From: a bacterium
GTDB lineage: Bacteria; RBG-13-66-14
NCBI GenBank assembly: GCA_035528375.1
Contig: DATKYS010000140.1
Coordinates: 1-51,917 of the forward strand
Direction: 5' to 3'
DNA: 51,917 bases
Shown here: positions 25,788 to 33,629 of the stretch, in pieces
Layout: every line of letters starts with the position of its first letter
Position numbering within the stretch: the first letter of the stretch is position 1
The notes under the pieces: generated by a model
What the model was told of the DNA's origin: nothing
The model's input: only the letters and a program-made list of their open reading frames with translations
Databases searched by the model: none
Program-made: the position numbers and the translations under genes

Positions 25788-26783
25788 ATGTCGCGCAAGC
25801 TCACGATCCTGGTTCTTCTTTTCTGCGTCGCGGCCCTGGCCGAAACGGCGCTGGACGTGCTCACCCAGGCGCTCGTGGCCGAGCCGACCGTGGAGAATTA
25901 CGTCGGCGAGAAGACGATAATCCTCTACAACGGTGCCCAGGCCGAGGCGATGGAGGTGCGCGTGAGCTTCGAGGCCGGCGGCGCGACGCGCACCGATTAC
26001 CTCTCCCCGCCCGCCATGCGTGAGCGGGTCGTGATAGACGACGGCGCGGACCTCTACTCCTATGACCCGCACCTCGAGGTCACCGTCCACTCCGACTCCC
26101 CGCAGATGCTGGACGACCGCCTGAGCGACACCGAGCGCAGGGACCTCATCGCCGGCAACTACATCCTCGAGCTCGAGCCGAACCACACGGTGGCGGGGCG
26201 CGACGCCTACAGGGTCGAGATAACCTCGCGTCACAACGCCACACCCCACCGAATCCTCTGGATAGACTCCAAGAACTACCTCGTGCTGCAGAGCCGGGAG
26301 GAGTGCAACGATTCGGCCGCCAACACCGGTTTCTCCTGGATCGAGTTCAACGTGGAGTTCTCCCCCGATTACTTCTCTATGGGCCAGTTCACGGGCACGG
26401 TGGTCGAGGAGGCCGCGCCGGTCAGCAAATCCGCCCGGAACACGCTCCCGGAAGAGCTGGGGTTAGTGCCCGTCGTTCCCGAAAAGCTCCCCGGCGGTTT
26501 CGTCCTGGTCGAGACCAGATTGGGTTACCGGGCCAACGGTCAGTACGCCGCGCACCTCTCCTACACCGACGGCCTCGAGGGGCTCTCCGTCTTCGAGGAG
26601 GCGCAGGAGGGAAGTCTCAAGGGGCAGGAGATAGCCCTGGGCGAAACGATGGCACGCCTCTCCAAGAGCGCCAACTACTCGGTGCTCCAGTGGCGGGCCG
26701 GAGACATCACCTTCACCCTGGTCGGCCAGCTCACCAACTACGGCCTCTACCAGGTCGCCGCCTACTTCGTGACCGGGAAGTGA
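25788..26783 (+). CDS. RseB/MucB-like periplasmic regulator
   Basis: 331 residues with a signal peptide (to about ALAETA). The N-terminal two thirds have the lipoprotein-carrier-type beta fold seen in LolA and RseB (NYVGEKTIILYNGAQAEAMEV, YRVEITSRHNATPHRILWID). The C-terminal third (about 230-331) resembles the RseB C-terminal domain: LPGGFVLVETRLG, HLSYTDGLEGLSVFEEAQ. In the known system RseB binds the exported tail of anti-sigma RseA and blocks its cleavage until displaced. Its position after a sigma and anti-sigma gene supports the same role here. Similarity is judged by eye, so the assignment is moderate. Confidence 0.72.
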   Translation: MSRKLTILVLLFCVAALAETALDVLTQALVAEPTVENYVGEKTIILYNGAQAEAMEVRVSFEAGGATRTDYLSPPAMRERVVIDDGADLYSYDPHLEVTVHSDSPQMLDDRLSDTERRDLIAGNYILELEPNHTVAGRDAYRVEITSRHNATPHRILWIDSKNYLVLQSREECNDSAANTGFSWIEFNVEFSPDYFSMGQFTGTVVEEAAPVSKSARNTLPEELGLVPVVPEKLPGGFVLVETRLGYRANGQYAAHLSYTDGLEGLSVFEEAQEGSLKGQEIALGETMARLSKSANYSVLQWRAGDITFTLVGQLTNYGLYQVAAYFVTGK

Positions 26784-26854
26784 GGTGGGCGGTCGCCGGG
26801 GTGCCGTGAGAGGTCGCTCTGATTCTCGGGCGTTCGATTCGTATACTCAGGGGG

Positions 26855-27000
26855 CGGGTTCAAAGACCCGCCCTTAGGGGTGAGGTTTGAATAGCGCGTC
26901 ACCCTCGTAGGGGCCGACCTAAAGGTCGGCCCCTACGTCATCGCAGCGTTAAGGTCAAAGGGGGCGTGAAAGCGGCGGGGAAAGGAATCCCCGCCCTACA
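26855..27000. repeat. Dispersed palindromic modules
   Basis: A clean copy of the commonest module, GTAGGGGCCGACCT joined to AAGGTCGGCCCCTACG with CATCGCA after it, lies at about 26909-26946. A GCGGGTTCAAAGACCCGC palindrome is at about 26855-26872, and GGCGGGGAAAGGAATCCCCGCC with CCTACA at about 26975-27000. No gene in the 26784-27054 gap. Confidence 0.75.
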
Positions 27001-27054
27001 TTTCAGATTCGGCGTTACGGATAATGATCCCAACCCACCAGGCGCGAGAAAACC

Positions 27055-27879
27055 CTACCCTTCGTCGCCGGTCCCCCGGGCGCCGGCCTCCCACCGGCCG
27101 CCCCCCTTGACTATCCCCCGATCCGCGCCCTCCAAAAATGCCGTCAGCCGCGCGATGTCCTCGTTGGGCTCCAGCTCGGCCTTGATCCTCTCCAGGGCCC
27201 CCTTGGGCGCCAGCCCCGAGCGGTAGAGGATGCGGTAGGCCCGCTTGATGAGGCCGACGCGCTCGTCGGAGAAGCCGTGGCGCCGGAGACCGACTTCGTT
27301 GATCGAGCCGACGTGGGTCGCGGGGTAGTTGTAGACGAGCATGAAGGGGGGGACGCCCTGGGTGACCATACAGCCGCCGCCCGTGTAGGAGTAGGCGCCG
27401 ATCCGGTTGAACTGCTGCACTCCCGTCAGGCCGCCGATTATCGCGTGGTCCTCCACCGTAACGTGGCCGGCCAGGGTCGCCAGATTGGCCAGAATCACCC
27501 CCGAGCCCACCACGCAGTCGTGGGCCACGTGGGAGTAGGCCATCAACAGGCACCCCGAGCCGACCACCGTCCGCATGTTCGCCTGCGTCCCCCGGTGGAT
27601 GGTCACGCCCTCCCGGATGGTGTTGGAATTCCCGATGACGGTTTCGCTCGGCTCGCCGGCGAATTTCAGGTCCTGGGGGACGACCCCGATGACGGCGAAG
27701 GGGAAAACGGTGTTGCGCTCGCCGATTACCGTCGGCCCCTCGATGACGACGTGGCTCTTGAGCACCGTGCCGGCGCCGAGGGTCACGCCGGCGCCCACGC
27801 ACGAGAAGGGGCCCACGACCACGTCTTCGGCCAGCCGCGCCTCGGGGTGAACGATGGAGCTGGCATGGACCTCGGGCAT
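27055..27879 (-). CDS. lpxA: UDP-N-acetylglucosamine acyltransferase
   Basis: 274 residues. LpxA transfers a 3-hydroxyacyl chain from ACP to UDP-GlcNAc, the first step of lipid A synthesis. The protein begins with left-handed beta-helix hexapeptide repeats (VHASSIVHPEARLAEDVVVG), has the catalytic histidine in MAYSHVAHDCVVGS, and ends with a helical domain (RHGFSDERVGLIKRAYRILY). The ATG directly follows the fabZ stop (TAG-ATG). It is the last gene of the bamA-to-lpxA cluster; no lpxB follows in this window. Confidence 0.96.
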   Translation of the reverse strand: MPEVHASSIVHPEARLAEDVVVGPFSCVGAGVTLGAGTVLKSHVVIEGPTVIGERNTVFPFAVIGVVPQDLKFAGEPSETVIGNSNTIREGVTIHRGTQANMRTVVGSGCLLMAYSHVAHDCVVGSGVILANLATLAGHVTVEDHAIIGGLTGVQQFNRIGAYSYTGGGCMVTQGVPPFMLVYNYPATHVGSINEVGLRRHGFSDERVGLIKRAYRILYRSGLAPKGALERIKAELEPNEDIARLTAFLEGADRGIVKGGGRWEAGARGTGDEG

Positions 27880-28377
27880 CTACTTCCCGGTTTTCGGAAT
27901 CTTTTTCCCGTTGACCAACACCTCGACCCCGCCCTCGGGCACCTCGAAATAGCTGCTCATGACCCCGGAGACGGTCGTCTTTCCGTCCACGGAGGCCCGG
28001 GCCTTCATCTTGCACAGGCCGCGGTGGATGGTGACGATTTCGGTGTAGAGGTCGAGGCGGTCGCCGGGAACCACGGTGTGCCGGAGCTTCATGTCGTCGA
28101 AGCCCCGCAACAGGATTACCTGGCCCTCGGTTAGCTCGTAGGAGTAGTGGAGGAGGATACCACCCGCCTGGGCCAGCGCCTCGACCTGCAACACGCCCGG
28201 CATTATCGGCTCGCCGGGGAAGTGGCCGGTGAAGTACGGCTCGTTGTGGGTGACGTTCTTGTAGGCCTTGATGTAGTGGAGCGGCTCGACCTCCACTATC
28301 CGGTCCACCATCTGGAACGGGTAGCGGTGGGGCAGCTTGGCGAGGATGCCCTTGATGTCCATGATTCCGGGCGGCAT
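27880..28377 (-). CDS. fabZ: 3-hydroxyacyl-ACP dehydratase
   Basis: 165 residues. FabZ dehydrates 3-hydroxyacyl-ACP in fatty acid elongation and competes with lipid A synthesis for the same substrate. The hot-dog-fold motif with the catalytic histidine is [19 protein letters not shown], followed by the active-site glutamate in [10 protein letters not shown]. The ATG at 28377 has GGGGAGG ahead. It abuts lpxA. Normally it would directly follow lpxC; here a restriction-system remnant separates them. Confidence 0.96.
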   Translation of the reverse strand: MPPGIMDIKGILAKLPHRYPFQMVDRIVEVEPLHYIKAYKNVTHNEPYFTGHFPGEPIMPGVLQVEALAQAGGILLHYSYELTEGQVILLRGFDDMKLRHTVVPGDRLDLYTEIVTIHRGLCKMKARASVDGKTTVSGVMSSYFEVPEGGVEVLVNGKKIPKTGK

Positions 28378-28380
28378 GGG

Positions 28381-28461
28381 TTACGACCTCCCCGATTTAG
28401 GGTTCCGGCGACGGGAGGCAAGGGGTTTACGGCTGCGCCGTCGCAGGTATGCCGGGGGCAT
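28381..28461 (-). CDS. Possible 26-residue basic leader ORF ahead of fabZ
   Basis: ATG at 28461 (inside the 30-bp repeat) opens a frame for MPPAYLRRRSRKPLASRRR and seven further residues, ending in TAA three bases before the fabZ ATG. The end of the frame contains the GGGGAGG ribosome site of fabZ. Translation is unproven; the frame could equally be chance in GC-rich repeat DNA. Confidence 0.25.
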   Translation of the reverse strand: MPPAYLRRRSRKPLASRRRNPKSGRS

Positions 28462-28479
28462 AGCTCGCTTCGCTCGGTT
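28450..28479. repeat. 30-bp dispersed repeat, copy 1 (copy 2 at 33586-33615)
   Basis: TGCCGGGGGCATAGCTCGCT followed by TCGCTCGGTT occurs identically here and at 33586-33615. Here it lies upstream of fabZ, flanked by an inverted pair AAGGGGTTTA (28417-28426) and TAAACCCCTT (28479-28488) and by two similar TTACGGC(T/G)... phrases. The rest of the 28378-28618 gap has no gene. Confidence 0.8.
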
Positions 28480-28618
28480 AAACCCCTTGTTTCCAATAAG
28501 GAGGGTGATTACGGCTTCGCCGACGCAAAGATACGGGTGATTTTACCACAAAGGGCACGCCCGGGGCGGCCCCGGTTTCGTTCCATACGGCGGCGTCCCC
28601 TCACGATCTCTTGCGTCT

Positions 28619-29209
28619 TCATGTCGATGTCTCGAGAGCCGTTAGGGCGGCTCGGTGCCAGCGGGCGATGTACTTGTCGGAGAGGTGCTCGGGGTGAGCC
28701 GCGAGGTAGTCGAGGCACCAGCACACAAGGCCATCCCAGGCGTCGTCGGGATCGACGGAGCGCAGCGACCAGCCGAGCTCGCCGAGCGTCCAATTCGACT
28801 TCGCAGCGTTTCGGAGCATCGACGTGGTCACCCAGTTCGGCTCGTCGTCGGAACCGCCGCGCGCGACCGGCACCACGTGATCGATGGTCGGGAAGAGCTC
28901 CCAATATACGATGTGGCAATCGCTCATCTTCCAGTTGGGATGAGCAGGAAACTCCTCGGGCATGACCTTCGAGAGCAGGCGCAGGGTCGCAGGAAAAACG
29001 AGGCGCGCGCCGGAGTAGCGGTCGGTGAAGCGGTCACGCAAGAACACGCGCATCGACTGAAGCTCCGTGTACTTGCGGCCCGTGTTCGCGTGGCGAATGA
29101 AGGGATACTCGGCAACGGCAATCGCTCGCGCGGCGTCGCAATCCTCGCGGAGCAGGGCGCCGCAGACCCGCGCGACGACGTCGGCCGGCCCTTGAACGTC
29201 AGCCCGCAT
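28619..29209 (-). CDS. HNH endonuclease, restriction-associated
   Basis: 196 residues. The C-terminal half contains an HNH-type motif: TIDHVVPVARGGSDDEPNW then TTSMLRNAAKSN, with the D-H pair, the central asparagine and the last asparagine. No flanking zinc cysteines are seen. The ATG overlaps by 11 bases the end of a type I restriction R-subunit remnant (29199-29445), the order in which such HNH genes often follow hsdR. It is therefore probably cargo of a decayed restriction-modification locus inserted between lpxC and fabZ. It appears intact itself. Confidence 0.82.
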   Translation of the reverse strand: MRADVQGPADVVARVCGALLREDCDAARAIAVAEYPFIRHANTGRKYTELQSMRVFLRDRFTDRYSGARLVFPATLRLLSKVMPEEFPAHPNWKMSDCHIVYWELFPTIDHVVPVARGGSDDEPNWVTTSMLRNAAKSNWTLGELGWSLRSVDPDDAWDGLVCWCLDYLAAHPEHLSDKYIARWHRAALTALETST

Positions 29210-29445
29210 CCTTCCAAACCTCCTCGGCGAGCTTGCCGAGCACGCTCGCGAGCTTCCCGTCGAAGACCTTGTTGAGGCGCACGAAGCCCCCCTGGGACTT
29301 GAACTGCCCCCGGTCGAGGGACTCGCGGTCGACGATGGTTTCGATCTTCACTTGTTCTGCGATGCGGTCGAGTCACTTCGACTGCTGCTCGGTGAACTTG
29401 TGCACCTTACGAAGTCGCTGGATGGCGCGGTCGACGGCTCCGGGG
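29199..29445 (-). pseudogene. C-terminal remnant of a type I restriction enzyme R subunit (HsdR)
   Basis: Directly after the lpxC stop, the minus strand reads DRAIQRLRKVHKFTEQQSK, a TGA stop (29373-29375), LDRIAEQVKIETIVDRESLD, then RGQFKSQGGFVRLNKVFDGK and LASVLGKLAEEVW. This matches the end of HsdR proteins of the EcoEI type (helix-rich C-terminal domain). The in-frame TGA replaces the tryptophan usual after this position (TGG to TGA). All of the motor and nuclease domains are absent. The frame ends overlapping the HNH gene start. Confidence 0.8.
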
Positions 29446-30288
29446 TCACCCGAGCTCCGCCCGGAGCCTGCGCGCCAGCCCCAGGTTGGAGGTGTGCCCG
29501 CCCTTGACGCTGATGACGTGGGCCCGGAGCGGGGCGCCGATCAGGGTGAGGTCGCCGAGGAGGTCGAGGACCTTGTGGCGTACGAACTCGTCGGCGAAGC
29601 GCAGGTTGTCGTTCAAAATTTCCTCGTCGCCGATTACGATGGCGCAGGCCAGCGAACCGCCGCGGATCAGCCCGGCCCGGCGCAGGGCCTGAACCTCGTG
29701 GAGGAAGCAGAAGGTGCGGGCGGGCGCTATCTCCTCGGCGTAGCGCCCGTCCTCGCCGCTGAAGTCCAGGTACTGGCTCCGCAGCACGGGGTGGTCGAAG
29801 TGGAGGGCGAAGGAGACTCGGAGCGGTCCGGGGTGCGGCAGGACGATCATCTGGGCCGTGCCGGTGTCGTGGACGATGGGCCGCTTTGGTTCCAGGTAGC
29901 GCCGCGGGGCGTCCTGCTCCACGCGGCCCGCCTCGCACAGGGCGTTCACGAAGGGCAGTGCGCTGCCGTCGGTTACGGGGGGCTCGCTGGAGTCCACCTC
30001 GATGACCGCGTTGTCCACCCCGCAGCCGGAGAGGGCGGAGAGGATATGCTCCACGGTGTGGACCTCCACCTCGCCCGCCCCCAGGGTCGTGCCCCGGGAG
30101 GTGTCCATCACGTATTCGGCGAGGGCCTGTATCTCGGGCTTCCCGGGCAGGTCCACCCTCCGGAAGAGGTAACCCGTGTCCGCCTCGGCGGGCAGGTACC
30201 TCATCCGGCAGAGGTCGCCGGTGTGGAGGCCGATTCCCGTCAGCTCCACCGCGCGGGCGATGGTCCTCTGCCTTTCCGCTTTATCCAC
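29446..30288 (-). CDS. lpxC: UDP-3-O-acyl-N-acetylglucosamine deacetylase
   Basis: 280 residues. LpxC is the zinc deacetylase that commits the pathway to lipid A. Motifs: [20 protein letters not shown] with the catalytic glutamate and first zinc histidine, [27 protein letters not shown] with the other zinc ligands (H and D), and KGGHTSNL with the C-terminal histidine. GTG at 30288 or 30291 overlaps the end of lpxD. It is slightly shorter at the C-terminus than the common 300 or so residues; its stop is the junction with the restriction remnant, so the last residues could be altered by that insertion. Confidence 0.95.
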   Translation of the reverse strand: MDKAERQRTIARAVELTGIGLHTGDLCRMRYLPAEADTGYLFRRVDLPGKPEIQALAEYVMDTSRGTTLGAGEVEVHTVEHILSALSGCGVDNAVIEVDSSEPPVTDGSALPFVNALCEAGRVEQDAPRRYLEPKRPIVHDTGTAQMIVLPHPGPLRVSFALHFDHPVLRSQYLDFSGEDGRYAEEIAPARTFCFLHEVQALRRAGLIRGGSLACAIVIGDEEILNDNLRFADEFVRHKVLDLLGDLTLIGAPLRAHVISVKGGHTSNLGLARRLRAELG

Positions 30289-31345
30289 CACCGCGGCCCT
30301 CCAGCTCCGCGATCCGCTTCTCGAGCTCTTCGATTCTACGCAGGAGCGCCCGGTGTTCCCGGCGCATCTCGGGCAGGTCGGAGACGGCGGCCTCGATCCT
30401 GGCCGCGCGTCGGACCGGTCGGGCCGGGGAGCCGAACCAGCGTTCCCCGGCGGGGATGTTGCGGGAGACGCCGGACTGGGCGGTGACGACCACGCCGTCA
30501 CCGATCACGAGGTGGCCGGCTATTCCCACCTGCCCGGCGAGCTGCACCCGGTCGCCGATGGTGCACGAGCCCGAAATCCCCACCTGGGCTGCCATGGCGC
30601 TGTCCTCCCCCACGCTGACGTTGTGGGCGATCTGGACCAGGTTGTCTATCTTGACCCCGCGGGCGATTCGGGTCGGCCCCAGCGCCCCCCGGTCCACGCA
30701 GGCGTTGCAGCCTATCTCCACGTCGTCGCCGGTGACGACCCAGCCCATCTGGGGTATCTTGTGGAAGCGCCCCTCGGCGTCGGGCGCATACCCGAAGCCG
30801 TCCGAGCCGATCACCGCCCCCGGGTAGACGATGTTGCGCGCCCCGAGCTCGCACCGCTCCCGGATGACCACGTTGGGGTAGATGATGGAGTCGGGGCCCA
30901 CACCGGTGCCCTCGCCGATGTACACCCCGCTCATCACGATGGTCCGGTCGCCGAGCCTGACGGCGGCCCCGAGGGTGACGTGGGGGCCGACGGCGACCCC
31001 CTCGCCCAGCACGGCGGACGGGTCCACCGAGGCCGAGGGGTGCACGCCCGCCGGCGGGTAGGGGATGGACGGGGCGAACCTTCTGGCGATCTGTGTGTAA
31101 CCGAGGTAGGGGTTGGGGCAGCGGATGTACGCCAGATTGCCGACGGGCGGCGTCTTCTCGTCAATTATCACCGCCGCCGCCCGGCACCGGGGCAGGAGCT
31201 TCGCGTATCGCCTGTTGGCTAAAAAAGTGACCTGGTCCGGGCCGGCCGCCTCGAGGGTGCTTATCCCGCTCACGCGCACCGAGGGGTCGCCCCTCTCCAG
31301 CGAGCCACCGGTGATGACGGCTATCTCCCCCAGGCTCAGAGCCAC
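30281..31345 (-). CDS. lpxD: UDP-3-O-acylglucosamine N-acyltransferase
   Basis: 354 residues. LpxD adds the second acyl chain in lipid A synthesis. A UDP-binding N-terminal domain (to about 100) precedes left-handed beta-helix hexapeptide repeats with the catalytic histidine in [20 protein letters not shown]-terminal coiled-coil helix ([19 protein letters not shown]) supports trimerisation. GTG at 31345 is preferred because GGGGGGAG precedes it by a few bases and [13 protein letters not shown] is the usual N-terminus. A GTG at 31381, right after the skp stop, would add 12 residues. It overlaps lpxC. Confidence 0.95.
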   Translation of the reverse strand: MALSLGEIAVITGGSLERGDPSVRVSGISTLEAAGPDQVTFLANRRYAKLLPRCRAAAVIIDEKTPPVGNLAYIRCPNPYLGYTQIARRFAPSIPYPPAGVHPSASVDPSAVLGEGVAVGPHVTLGAAVRLGDRTIVMSGVYIGEGTGVGPDSIIYPNVVIRERCELGARNIVYPGAVIGSDGFGYAPDAEGRFHKIPQMGWVVTGDDVEIGCNACVDRGALGPTRIARGVKIDNLVQIAHNVSVGEDSAMAAQVGISGSCTIGDRVQLAGQVGIAGHLVIGDGVVVTAQSGVSRNIPAGERWFGSPARPVRRAARIEAAVSDLPEMRREHRALLRRIEELEKRIAELEGRGGG

Positions 31346-31381
31346 GTCTCCCCCCCTCGAAGGGGTGCCGGGGACTTCCAC

Positions 31382-31921
31382 CTACTCCGCCCCGGCGGCG
31401 GTGTTCAGCACCTCGATTATCTCGTCGGTGATGTCGTAGATGTCCTTGCCGTAGATGAGGGCCGTCATGTCCAGGATGAGGTCGTACTCGGTCGTCTGGC
31501 CGAGCTGGTCTATCGCCGCGTAGATTTTCTCGATGAGCTTGTCCAGCTCCTGCTTCTCCCTGGCCTGGAGGGCCTGGATGGCGCCGTCCCGGAGCTGGCT
31601 CGCCTGGGTGTATATCTGCTCGATTTCGGCGTTGATCTCGTCCCGTTTCTCGTCGGAGAGCGGCGTGTCCAGTTTCTTCTGCAGCTCGATGATCTGCTGC
31701 TGGTACTCGTCCAGGCGGGGCTGAACCTCGAGCTCCTTCTGCCGCGTCTCCTCCTCCAGGGTCTTCAAAGCGTCCTGGAAGAGTATCCACTCGTCCTGGA
31801 CGCGCTGGAGGTCAACGTAGGCGATGACGAGGGGTTGCTGCTCTTCGTCGCCGTCGTCCTGGGCCGCGATCGGGGTTACGAAAAGGGCCAGTAACAGGGT
31901 CAGCGGTAGAATCCTTTTCAT
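31382..31921 (-). CDS. skp: OmpH/Skp-like periplasmic chaperone
   Basis: 179 residues from ATG at 31921, which has GAGG ahead; a longer frame to 31963 is less likely. Signal peptide (to about PIAAQ), then AYVDLQRVQDEWILFQDAL, the start of the Skp fold, and long charged helices (about 60-150) that form the tentacles of the trimer. Skp holds unfolded outer-membrane proteins for the BAM complex. Its place between bamA and lpxD is conserved in diderm bacteria; here a glycosyltransferase gene intervenes on the bamA side. Confidence 0.85.
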   Translation of the reverse strand: MKRILPLTLLLALFVTPIAAQDDGDEEQQPLVIAYVDLQRVQDEWILFQDALKTLEEETRQKELEVQPRLDEYQQQIIELQKKLDTPLSDEKRDEINAEIEQIYTQASQLRDGAIQALQAREKQELDKLIEKIYAAIDQLGQTTEYDLILDMTALIYGKDIYDITDEIIEVLNTAAGAE

Positions 31922-32001
31922 GGATGCCTCGCAGGGAGAATTACCGTTACCCAAGGATAGCATAACGGTGACGCTGTAGCCGTAAACACATCAGATACCG
32001 G

Positions 32002-33621
32002 TCATCGCCGTGCGTACTCCGGGACGAAGCCGTAGCTCGACTCCCATTCGCCGGGCTCCAACCTCTCCAGCCCGCGGGCGTCGTCCCGCCGGTGCAGTAT
32101 CGTGAGGGTGGGGTAGAGCGGTAACACGAGGTGGTACTCCGTCCAGAACTCCGGCCGCCGGAGGAGGTCCATCTCGTAGAAGAGGGGCGGCTGGGCCCCG
32201 GACAGGAGCTCGCCCGGGGTGATGTTCAGCACGAACCACTCCGGCTTTTTGGCCAGGACGTAGTCGTTGTCGAACCGCTCGTGCCCCGGGAAGCCGAAGC
32301 CGGCGATGCTCACCCCCTCCCGGGCGATGTGGCGGTCCATCAGCCCCACCATGTCTATGGTGTACAGATCGGTGAAGTAGGGGATGATGCCGGTCGAGGT
32401 CAGGGCCACCCGGTCGTCGGGGTCGGCGTATTCGTTGAGCCACCGGGCCGTGAGGTACCGCTGCTGGACCCCGAAGCGCATGGGGCTGAAGGCCATCGAG
32501 GGGTCGGCCTCCAGGTGCGTGAGGAATAAAAGGCCGGCCAGGGCCAAGACGGCGGCGGGGATGCGGATAATCCTCCCCCATTTCTTTTCTCGGAGCCGTT
32601 CGAAGAGGTTCAGGTAACCGGCGGCCCCCACGAGGACGAGGATTGGCAGGGTGTGGTGGAACAGGCGCAACGACATCCAGTCGCCGCCGATGGCCGCCAG
32701 ATATATCCAGTACAGGAGGCACCCCGTGAGGAACGGCAGGACCCTGGCCCCCCACCGCCTCCAGGGGAAGAAGACCGCGCCGACGAAGAGGAGCGCCTGG
32801 GCCTTCACGAAGGTCAACAGGTACTCCAGGCCCCGGCCGATGACCCGCAGATTGATGCCCACCTTGGCGTAGAACGTGTTCGGCAGCCAATCTCCGTAGT
32901 ACGAGAGCCGGAAGATGAGCTGGCCGGCGACCATGAGCACGCCGGGGGCGAGGAGGAGGGCCGCCCGCAGCGGCCGCCTCCCCTTCTCCAGGAGGACGAC
33001 AACGAGGGCCGGGATGCCGAAGAGGACGGCGTCGGGGCGCGTCAGGACGCTCAGACCGAGGAACACCCCCGCTCCCAGCGTCTCGCGCAGCCTCGCCTTC
33101 TCGTCGGCGCCCTCCCGTCCGAGGAGGAGGTAAAACCCCGCCAGGAGGGTCAACGCCAGGGTGGAGACCTCCATGGAGCCCGGGAGGGTCCACCAGATGA
33201 AGGTGCCGTTGAGGGCCAGGGCCAGCGCCGCCGCCGGCCCGAGCCAGGAATCCTTCCCCGCGATGCGGCGGCCCAGGAGCCAGACCAGGCACAGCGCGCC
33301 GGCTCCGGAAAGACCGGCCAGGAGCTTCACCGCCAGCGTCCCGGGGATGCCCAGACCGATGAGCGGCGTGAGGGTGAGGACCCACAGGAAGTTGGTGTAA
33401 CCCTCGACCCGCTCGCCCACGTTGTACACCGGTCCCTGCCCCTGGGCCCAGTGCTGGGCGTAGCGCAGGGTGATGTAGGCGTCGTCCGCCGAAAGCCAGT
33501 TCATCCGGGAGCTGTACCAAAGGGAGAGCCCCAGCCAGACCGCCAGGGCGATGACGAGGAGCGACCGCTGTAGTCCTTCCCCGTTTGCCGGGGGCATAGC
33601 TCGCTTCGCTCGGTTCTCCAC
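32002..33621 (-). CDS. GT-C family membrane glycosyltransferase, AftB/ArnT-like (paralogue 3 of 3), inside the bamA-skp cluster
   Basis: 539 residues with the same layout as the genes at 523 and 3160: first helix, LSADDAYITLRYA with the acidic pair, GPVYNVGERVEGYTNFL, multiple membrane helices, and an exported C-terminal part with DMVGLMDRHIAREG and PGHERFDNDYVL. GTG at 33621, eight bases after the bamA stop, opens the long frame. ATG at 33597 is the alternative, since the first eight residues come from a 30-bp dispersed repeat. The gene separates bamA from skp, which are neighbours in most diderms, and may act on an envelope glycan. Confidence 0.8.
   Translation of the reverse strand: MENRAKRAMPPANGEGLQRSLLVIALAVWLGLSLWYSSRMNWLSADDAYITLRYAQHWAQGQGPVYNVGERVEGYTNFLWVLTLTPLIGLGIPGTLAVKLLAGLSGAGALCLVWLLGRRIAGKDSWLGPAAALALALNGTFIWWTLPGSMEVSTLALTLLAGFYLLLGREGADEKARLRETLGAGVFLGLSVLTRPDAVLFGIPALVVVLLEKGRRPLRAALLLAPGVLMVAGQLIFRLSYYGDWLPNTFYAKVGINLRVIGRGLEYLLTFVKAQALLFVGAVFFPWRRWGARVLPFLTGCLLYWIYLAAIGGDWMSLRLFHHTLPILVLVGAAGYLNLFERLREKKWGRIIRIPAAVLALAGLLFLTHLEADPSMAFSPMRFGVQQRYLTARWLNEYADPDDRVALTSTGIIPYFTDLYTIDMVGLMDRHIAREGVSIAGFGFPGHERFDNDYVLAKKPEWFVLNITPGELLSGAQPPLFYEMDLLRRPEFWTEYHLVLPLYPTLTILHRRDDARGLERLEPGEWESSYGFVPEYARR
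33586..33615. repeat. 30-bp dispersed repeat, copy 2
   Basis: Identical to 28450-28479. On the minus strand it encodes the residues NRAKRAMPPA at the N-terminus of the GT-C protein, with an ATG at the same relative place as in copy 1. Confidence 0.8.
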
Positions 33622-33629
33622 CTCGGCCC

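Noticed and set aside
26784-27054. A small coding gene in the gap after the RseB-like gene
   Set aside because: The frames there are made of dispersed repeat modules and the end of lpxA in antisense.
29348-29938. A 196-residue minus-strand frame overlapping lpxC and the restriction remnant
   Set aside because: It is out of frame with both lpxC and the HsdR-like frame and shows low-complexity Arg/Pro composition.
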